This document shows, piece by piece, positions 56,444 through 64,000 of a DNA stretch of 64,000 nucleotides (its first letter is position 1; every line of letters starts with the position of its first letter). The stretch comes from Crotalaria pallida (taxonomy: Eukaryota; Streptophyta; Magnoliopsida; Fabales; Fabaceae): assembly GCA_037953625.1 (NCBI GenBank), contig CM075649.1:93129290-93193289 (forward strand), read 5' to 3'. The notes beneath the pieces are model-generated. The model was not told the DNA's origin and did not search any database. It saw nothing but the letters and a program-made list of their open reading frames with translations. The position numbers were made by a program, and so were the translations under genes.

Positions 56444-57936
56444 TGTAACATCCCGAAAATTAATATTTAATAATATAATTTTAGTATATAAATATCTATT
56501 TAAGGAATAGGAATAAGCCTTAGAAAGTGTACAAGGTTAGAAGGGTAGTATGGGCATAGGTCGACCTAGGATGTGACTTTAAGGCCTCGGCCCGATCCCG
56601 GCCGAGCTACATAAGATTGTGTACTTATGAACCGAGCTGAAAGGGGATCCAACGTGAAACCCATTGTCCTATCCGAGAACGAAGCTCGGACTACTGCTGT
56701 TCCTCCAAACCGAGCCAACGTATCCTAGCCGACGTACCCAAGCCAACACGTCCTAGCTCCTCCGTGCCAGCTCATGTTGAGCTGATAACCCTTGGGTTTC
56801 GTACCATCCGTACGTTGTACCAGCATCCACTTTATGTCATTATCACTGCTTTATGTCCTTTTCAATGTACTGTTCATGGCTTCCTCAAGAAGCCAATGAA
56901 CCCTGTCCACACATTCTAGCTTCCCCAAGAAGCCAATGAATCTTGACCACACAAATATTTTCCCTAAATGAATAAAAGAAAGCCCAAAACACCACATATC
57001 ACACTTTGCATTTCTCATTCTCTTCCTCCTACGAATCTCTCTCTCTTTCTCCTCCAAAGCTTCAGCAAACAAAACCTCAACACCTTCTTTCTCCCTCCCT
57101 TCTCACAAAACGGAACCCTCCTCCTCTCCGTTCTCTTCCGTTTCGGGCGTCCCTGGAGCTGCCAGTTTTGAGTGTGTAGCTGGGAAGAACTCGTGGAAGC
57201 TTAGAGAAAAGGACTCAAGGGTGTGAAGCTCACAAGGTCAAGGTCAAGGAAAAACCACTCTCAAGCTCTCAACTCTTATCTCTCACGGTTTGAGGTAAGG
57301 AGTGAGTGTTACCTCTACTTGAGTTTAGGTTTCTAGGGTGTTCATAAAGGGTACTAAGAGTGGGTGTTAGATTAGGGAATGGATCTAGGTTAATGTAGAA
57401 AGGAAATGGTAAAAAGGGTAAAAAGGGAACTAATGAATGAATTAGAAACATGAGTTTGAAGTAGGGATGAGTATCGTTATATGCTATATGTTGGTATTTG
57501 CATGATGGATTGGTTAAATGTTTTTTTCTTATTGTTGTTGCTGTTGTATAAGTGATTATGAACTTGGTGTATAAATGTTTATGAGCTTTGATATTTATGT
57601 TCCATGTCTGTGGCCGAGCTGAGTGACTTCGGGAATGGGTATGAGGAAATGGTAGAGCTGGAAAGTAGGAGAGATAGAGTAATAAGGCAGAAAATGAGTA
57701 AGGTTAATGGAAAGAGGGAATGGTTACCAAGTTTAGCCGAGAGAGAGGCCGAGCTAGTAAAATGGTTAAAGGGATAAGTAGAGAGGTTGAGCCGAGAGAG
57801 AGTCCGAGCTAAGTAAATAATGAGATTAATGTAAAGAGGAATAAATTAAAGAGTTGAGCCGGGAGAGGCCGAGCTAAATAATGGTTGAAAGGACAAGAGG
57901 AATAAAAGAGAAATGGCTGTGTGGTCGGGTCATAGA

Positions 57937-58352
57937 AGACGTGTACTGGGTGCGTGCCTTGATCGCGTCAGACGCATACTGGGTATGTGCAGCTGTAAGA
58001 CGGGTACTGGGTGCTCGCAGTTATGATTCGCACAGGATTCCGAGAACGGAATCGGTGAGAAGTGGTCCTGGTCATAGTAGACGCGTACTGGGTGCGTGCA
58101 TTGATCGCGTAAGTCGCCGAGATGCGCCGCTGTAAGACGGGTACTGGGTGCTCGCAGTTATGGACTCTCCCTAACCCCATAGAATGATCGGCGGTAGTGC
58201 TCCTGGTCATAGAAGACGCGTACTGGGTGCGTGCATTGATCGCGTCAGACGCATACTGGGTATGTGCAGCTGTAAGACGGGTACTGGGTACTCGCAGTTA
58301 TGGACACTCCAATATCCGACTGTAAATGGTGTAAGACATGCACTGGGTGTAT
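57937..58352 (+). other. Array of nine TGG-loop hairpins in LTR B
   Basis: Nine units of the form (A)GAC-stem-TGG-stem occur. Stems include GTGTAC/GTGCGT, GCATAC/GTATGT (twice), GGGTAC/GTGCTC (twice), GGGTAC/GTACTC, GCGTAC/GTGCGT (twice) and CATGCAC/GTGTATG. Pairing often needs G-T (G-U) pairs, so it is better in RNA than in DNA. A separate hairpin GATTCCG/CGGAATC with loop AGAA lies at about 58035-58052. The array sits between the donor-like and acceptor-like sites. Confidence 0.8.
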
Positions 58353-58685
58353 GCATCCGAGAAGAGTAAAAGATTGTAAACTATGTGAAAATGGAATAAT
58401 GAGTAATGTCCGAGATAGAGATGGTAATCCGAGGTAAGAGAATGTGAACCGAGGTATAACTAATAGGTAATAGAGTGATTGGATAGTGTGATGTGAGCCG
58501 AGCCGGATGAGATTGTGTGTATGTAAACCGAACTAAATGAGATAGTATGCATGTGATATAGGGTTTGATTACTTGCTATTTATATGCTATTTGACTACTT
58601 GTGTTTGGCTTGGTAGTTCGGTATGTCATTTTAGAAACTACTTATTTAAGTTCTGTGTAATGCTCACATCCTTACCATTTTTCAG

Positions 58686-58750
58686 GTGCTGAGCCCGAGC
58701 AAACGCAGTCCCCGACCGAGCAGGATCACTCTCCCTCACAGGGAGAGTAA
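58686..58750 (+). pseudogene. Short acidic tail frame in LTR B, possible remnant of the LTR ORF
   Basis: Directly after the acceptor-like CATTTTTCAG, about 20 codons rich in E, Q, S and P run to a TAA at 58748-58750. Position and composition match the acidic tails of the LTR ORFs in A, Y and the 15363 LTR, but the conserved N-terminal block is missing. Homology is not demonstrated. Confidence 0.3.
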
Positions 58751-59092
58751 GTTATTTAGAGTCATAGATGTGGATAGGTCCGTATTAAAATATTTGTTTT
58801 GTATTGGGTCTCGGCTATTTGGTCCGAGCTAAAACACACTTTTGTATATTTTGATCTCGGCCCGATGGCCGAGCTAAACATCATTTTTGTAATTCGAACT
58901 AATGAGCTCGGTGTAGCTATGTTTCTCAACTCTTGTTTAATGATTAATGAAGTCTTCCGCTTTTAACTCTGATGCTTTTGTTTTAATGAAAGGAAATATT
59001 ATTTTGGCAAAATATCATATCCATCTTAAAAGAAAATTTTAAATCCTAATTTTCGAGCTTAAGGGTAATTATTATATAGGGTGTTACATTTT

Positions 59093-59104
59093 TGGTATCA
59101 GAGC
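59093..59104 (+). other. Primer binding site of B (initiator-Met tRNA type)
   Basis: TGGTATCAGAGC, starting 4 bases after the LTR end (spacer TTTT). Confidence 0.95.
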
Positions 59105-59284
59105 AGTTTCTTCTCGGCCTATTGGAGTTGCAAGGAACTCCAGTGGTTACTCACCAAGAGAGTGACAAATAAGTAGAGTCTAGGAGTCTAGGTCAGACAA
59201 TAGGGCTTATAGGTATACATGTCTAAATAAATATTTACTTGATTATTCGGAAGTTAATTGGCTTTCTCTCCATGACCGAACAGC

Positions 59285-62200
59285 ATGGCTGGGAGACGAG
59301 CTGATAACGACCGAATTGCCACTGTGTTGGAAACCCTGGTTCAGCTACAGCAGAACCAAACGCAGACTCAGCAGAATCAGGCTGAGAACCTCGCTCAAAA
59401 CATCGCCGCAGCCGCTGCAGCTGCAGCCCTTCAGCCTCAACCTCCAGCTCCGGTCGAGATAGACTGGATGAGCCGATTTCGGAAAAACGAACCACCTCGG
59501 TTCGAAGGAGGATATAACCCAGATGGAGCTCAGAGATGGCTCCAGGATATTGAGAAGATCTTCTGATCTCTGCAACCTCCCTATGAGTACAGGGTGAGGT
59601 TGGCCGAGTTTGTGCTGGTTAATGAAGCCGAGCACTGGTGGGATCAACAGAGCCGAGGACTGGAAGCGGCTAATGAGGTCATCACTTGGGATTTGTTCCG
59701 AGCCCGCTTCCTCGGAAATTACTTTCCCGAGGATGTTAGGAGGGAGAAGGAGCTCGCTTTTCTCAAGCTGGAACAGAGGAACTTGAGCGTTGGGGAGTAT
59801 GCCGCTCAGTTCGAAGATTTGATCCGTTATTCAGGAAGCTACCGAGGTGCCGATGAGCGTACCAAGTGCATCAAGTTTGAGTCTGGTCTCCGTGACGATA
59901 TTCGGCTCACATTCGAATATCAGAACGTGGCCAATCTCTCGCAACTAGTGAACATGGCTAGTACCTATGAGAAAGGACTTAAGAGGAAAGCTGATGGAAA
60001 GAGGAGCAGGTCGGCACAGAAAGCAGTGGGTCCGATCAGGGGAAAAGGAGCCGTTCAGAGATCTGCTCCCTATGTGACTCCGAGCGCAAGAATGTCAACA
60101 ACCCCGAGGAGTGGTGGTCCGATGGTGGCTGTTCCTGGCCCGTATCCGATATGCCAACATTGTGGAAGGCAACACCGGGGAGAATGTTGGAGTCTGAACC
60201 CGAGCGCCAGAGGAGCCTGTTTCCGATGTGGCAAGCCTGGCCATTTTGCAGCTCGGTGTACCGAGAATATTGTGAAGCAAGAGGTCAATGTGACCAAGGC
60301 TCAACAGACCGGTGTCAACCGACCAATGCAGAGGGGCAAGGTTTATACCCTGGATGGTGAAGAGGTGACTGATGCTGACGAACTGATCCGAGGTACCTGT
60401 CAAGTAAACAGTATTCCATGTGCCGTGTTATTTGACTGTGGAGCCACGCATTCTTTCATTTCCCTTGATTGTATGAATAGGTTAAAACTGTCCCCAGTAG
60501 AAATGCCTTACCAACTATCCATTTCTACCCCAACCAATTCTTCTGTAATCACTTCTAAAATGTGTCCAGAGTGTCCTATCCAAGTATTAGGCAAAGAATT
60601 TAAAGTCAATCTGATTTGTCTACCCTTAACCAAGCTAGATATTATCCTTGGCATGGACTGGATGTCTCAACACCGTGTATTACTCGATTGCCGAGAAAAG
60701 ACCGTAATTTTCAGTGGCCCTTCTGTTGCAAAGATAGAGGCAATAGAGGAACCGACCTTAGACCAAATCCCTGTCGTCAGAGAATTCCCCGAGGTTTTCT
60801 CGGACGAAATGCCTGGCTTACCGCCGAATAGAGAAGTAGAGTTCAGTATAGACCTCCTTTCGGGAACTGGCCCGATCTCAATTGCTCCGTATAGAATGGC
60901 GCCTCCCGAGCTAGAAGAGCTTAAGAAACAGCTGGAAGAACTTTTGGCCAAAAAGCTAATCCGACCAAGCGTATCGCCGTGGGGAGCCCCAATCCTGTTT
61001 GTGAAAAAGAAAGATGGTAGTCTCAGAATGTGCACTGACTATAGAAAGCTCAACGCGGTAACGGTGAAGAATAAATATCCCCTCCCTCGGATTGATGACT
61101 TATTGGACCAACTCAAGGGAGCGTCGGTGTTTTCAAAGATAGATCTCCGATCTGGATATCACCAAATCCGAGTCCGAGAAGAAGACATTCCGAAGACAGC
61201 CTTCCGATCAAGGTATGGGCATTTTGAGTACGTGGTTATGCCCTTCGGACTTACCAACGCCCCTGCCATCTTCATGGATTACATGAACAGGATCTTCTGA
61301 CCTTACTTGGACTCGTTCGTGATAGTCTTCATTGACGATATCCTCATCTACTCTCGGAATCCGAGCGAACACGAACAGCATTTGAGAACGGTACTACAGG
61401 TTCTGAAAGATAGGAATCTCTACGCTAAGCTCTCTAAGTGCAGTTTTTGGCTCAACGAGGTCCATTTCCTCGGGCATGTGATATCCAAGCAAGGTGTAGC
61501 AGTTGACCCTTCCAAGGTGGAAGCAGTACTTAAGTGGGAGAGACCGAACTCGGTGACCGAGATCAGGAGTTTCCTCGGTCTTGCAGGGTATTACAGAAGA
61601 TTCATTGAAGGATTCTCTAAACTGGCGTTACCATTGACCTCGTTAACCAGAAAGGATACCCCATACCAATGGTCCGAGGTGTGTGAACAGAGCTTTCAAG
61701 AGCTAAAGAAAAGGTTGTCGAGCTCGCCCGTGTTGATTTTACCCGATCCGACCAAAACCTTTGACGTATTTTGTGACGCCTCAAAGCAGGGCCTTGGCTG
61801 TGTGCTGATGCAACAAGGAAAAGTGGTGGCGTATGCCTCTCGGCAACTTCGGCAACACGAGCAGAACTACCCTACGCATGATCTCGAATTGGCAGCCGTG
61901 GTGTTTGCCCTTAAGATTTGGAGACACTACCTGTATGGCACGAAATTCGAGGTGTTCAGTGACCACAAGAGTCTCGGCTATCTGTTCGACCAGAAGGAAC
62001 TCAATATGAGACAGCGCAGATGGGTGGAATTTTTGAAAGACTATGATTTCAACTTGCACTATCATCCTGGAAAAGCCAATGTGGTGGCCGACGCACTGAG
62101 CAGGAAGAGTCTTCACTTGAGCAACATGATGGTCCGGGAGATGCAGCTGATGCAAGAGTTCAGTGATCTTAACCTCGACATACAGAAAAAAGAAAACAGT

Positions 62201-63666
62201 GTTGTCTTGGAGATGCTGCAGGTAACCAATGATTTTGTGGGTTTCATTAAAGAAAGACAGACTGACGACCTAGAGCTCCAAAAACTGCTAGAAAGAGCCG
62301 GAGACAAGGAAGAACCTGACTTCACTAAAGGACCTGATGGTCTTGTACGATTTCGAGGCAGAGTTTGCATCCCCATGGACTTTGAAGTCCGAAGAGAGTT
62401 GATGGAAGAAGCCCACAAGACGAAGATGAGTCTTCATCCAGGTGCCACAAAGATGTACCAAGATTTGAAGAGGTTATTTTGGTGACCGAAGATGAAGACC
62501 GATGTGTCCGATTATGTGTCTCGGTGCTTGACATGTCAGAAAGCCAAGATCGAGCATCAGAAACCAGGAGGATTACTCAAATCCTTGGAGATTCCACAAT
62601 GGAAGTGGGATAGCATTTCGATGGACTTCGTATCAGGACTACCAAAGACGAGATCAGGGAAGGAAGCCATTTGGGTTGTGGTAGACCGACTTACAAAGTG
62701 TGCTCATTTCCTACCGATCAACATGAAGTACAGCTTGGAGAAGCTGACGCAACTATACATAAAGGACATCGTCAAACTTCATGGTGTTCCGAGCAGTATC
62801 GTGTCGGATCGTGTCCTCGCTTTTTATCTCGATTCTGGCAGAGTCTGCAAGAAGCCATGGGTACGAAGTTGAGGTTTAGCACTGCTTATCATCCCCAAAC
62901 TGACGGACAATCCGAGCGCACCATTCAGACTCTTGAGGACTTGCTGAGGACATGTGTAGTTGAACAGTCGGAAAGCTGGGAAACACTATTGCCGTTGGTA
63001 GAATTCACCTACAACAACAGCTTCCATTCAAGTATCGGAATGGCTCCTTTCGAAGCCTTGTATGGTCGGAAATGTCGAACGCCGCTATGCTGGTTCCAAA
63101 TAGGTGAAAACTTGTTGATTGGTCCCGACATTGTTCAGGAGACAACTGAGAAGATCCGAATGATACAAGGGAAGATGAAAGCCGCTCAGGACCGACAGAA
63201 GAGCTATGCCGACAAGAGAAGGAAACCCTTGAACTTCATCGAGGGAGATCATGTATTTCTTCGGGTATCCCCTATGACGGGTATCGGTCGAGCTATCAAA
63301 TCAAAGAAGTTGACCCCTAGGTTTGTCAGACCGTACCAGATATCGGAGAAGGTCGGACCAGTAGCGTACAGAATCGCTCTACCTCCGCACTTGTCAAAGC
63401 TCCACGATGTGTTCCATGTCTCTCAACTTAGGAAATACATTCACGATCCCTCGCATGTGATAGCAGTGGACGAACTGCCGCTAAGAGACAATCTGACCTA
63501 CGAAGTCCTACCAGTCCGAGTTGGAGATAGACAAGTCAGACGACCCAGAGGAAAGGAAATCCCCTTGGTCAAGGTAGTATGGAATCGAAATGGTGTGGAG
63601 GAAGCTACCTGGGAACTCGAAGAGAGGGTGAAGCAGTCATATCCGCAACTGTTCAATGCCGACTAA
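59285..63666 (+). pseudogene. Gag-pol polyprotein of chromovirus B, disrupted
   Basis: Same plan as A: Q-rich and Ala-rich N-terminus, gag domain, CCHC knuckle C-F-R-C-G-K-P-G-H-F-A-A-R-C (about 60219), protease, reverse transcriptase with F-I-D-D (61334-61339), RNase H, integrase H2C2 and core, and an intact chromodomain-like end (T-W-E-L-E-E). Breaks: in-frame stops at 59564, 61298 and 62483, and a one-base frameshift at about 62811-62816 in the integrase core, after which the frame 62817-63666 stays open. The protease active site reads D-C-G-A-T-H (Asp at 60434, Cys at 60437) where A has D-S-G-A-T-H, an unusual change at a position normally Ser or Thr. The three stops are single transitions. 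It is not functional as read. Confidence 0.95.
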
Positions 63667-63688
63667 ATTTCGAGGACGAAAGTCCTGT

Positions 63689-63700
63689 AAGTGGGAGAGG
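63689..63700 (+). other. Polypurine tract of B
   Basis: AAGTGGGAGAGG before the 3' LTR start at 63703; it is preceded by the TTTCGAGGACGAAAGTCC box also found in A. Confidence 0.8.
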
Positions 63701-63702
63701 AA

Positions 63703-64000
63703 TGTAACATCCCGAAAATTAATATTTAATAATATAATTTTAGTATATAAATATCTATTTAAGGAATAGGAATAAGCCTTATAAAGTGTACAAGGTTAGA
63801 AGGGTAGTATGGGCATAGGCCGACCTAGGATGTGACTTTAAGGCCTCGGCCCGATCCCGGCCGAGCTACATAAGATTGTGTACTTATGAACCGAGCTGAA
63901 AGGGGATCCAACGTGAAACCCATTGTCCTATCCGAGAACGAAGCTCGGACTACTGCTGTTCCTCCAAACCGAGCCAACGTATCCTAGCCGACGTACCCAA
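63703..64000 (+). repeat. 3' LTR of B, first 298 bases
   Basis: Begins TGTAACATCCCG. It matches 56444-56741 with two substitutions by eye. Confidence 0.95.

Larger units (their letters stand above)
56444..59088 (+). repeat. 5' LTR of B, 2645 bp
   Basis: TGTAACATCCCG to AGGGTGTTACA. It contains many CCGAGCT / AGCTCGG words, a set of GAGCCGAGAGAGAGGCCGAGCT-like repeats at 57735-57880, a donor-like GAGGTAAGGAG (57292-57302), a hairpin array (57937-58352) and an acceptor-like CATTTTTCAG (58676-58685) followed by a very short acidic frame. Confidence 0.95.
56444..64000 (+). mobile_element. Tekay-type chromovirus B (Ty3/gypsy), inserted in A, runs off the window
   Basis: 5' LTR 56444-59088, primer site 59093, gag-pol 59285-63666, polypurine tract 63689-63700, 3' LTR from 63703 to beyond the window. 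The 298 bases of 3' LTR in view differ from the 5' LTR at two positions (G/T near 56523 and T/C near 56560), so the insertion is recent by LTR standards. The left target site is GTTTT (56439-56443); its partner is outside. Confidence 0.95.

Overview
This window is plant nuclear DNA and reads as a heterochromatic, transposon-dominated stretch, most likely from a papilionoid legume. That placement is an inference from the mix of families: Tekay-type chromoviruses with very long LTRs, SIRE-like copia LTRs, Tat/Ogre elements, a 5S-containing Cassandra-type LTR and several tRNA-derived SINEs. I recognise only one clear host protein gene, a YCF20-like chloroplast protein on the minus strand at 21774-22229. 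Almost everything else is LTR retrotransposon sequence, often nested.

Layout. 1-8602 is the 5' end of a minus-strand Ty3/gypsy element X (leader, PBS and an 8 kb LTR that carries a rearranged copia insertion at 5132-7347). X sits inside LTR Z (plus strand, 8603-14384). Z also holds a Cassandra-like LTR (8981-9382) and a 3.6 kb solo LTR Y (10643-14233, duplication ATCTG). 14385-15357 and 19166-19970 are two halves of a decayed transposon-derived gene split by a 3.8 kb solo LTR (15363-19160, duplication GGTGG), which itself contains a foldback element. 19971-29172 is the most gene-like part: the YCF20-like gene, its probable 5' intron, a segmental duplication, a copia fragment, three SINEs and three small TIR elements.

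29173-43306 is a head-to-tail array of a 1.39 kb unit derived from the gag-protease region of a minus-strand Tat element. The array is interrupted by a copia solo LTR (29256-31004) and by a 6.8 kb non-autonomous element D with an Ogre-type primer site (32772-39584). The parent element E continues as broken gag, primer site and LTR to 45832. From 46203, chromovirus A (LTR, gag-pol, partial 3' LTR) is interrupted at 56444 by chromovirus B, which runs off the window end.

The most interesting signal is inside the long LTRs. Y, the 15363 LTR and A carry the same architecture between TATA box and primer site: a conserved GTAAGG splice-donor-like block, an array of short hairpins, then an ORF of 156-158 residues with a conserved basic N-terminal half and an acidic tail. 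Z and B keep parts of it. In A the hairpins share an invariant TGG loop while their stems change with compensation, and B has an independent array with the same loop. I know of no published description of this combination, but I could not search. Both gag-pol genes are dead as read (in-frame stops and frameshifts).
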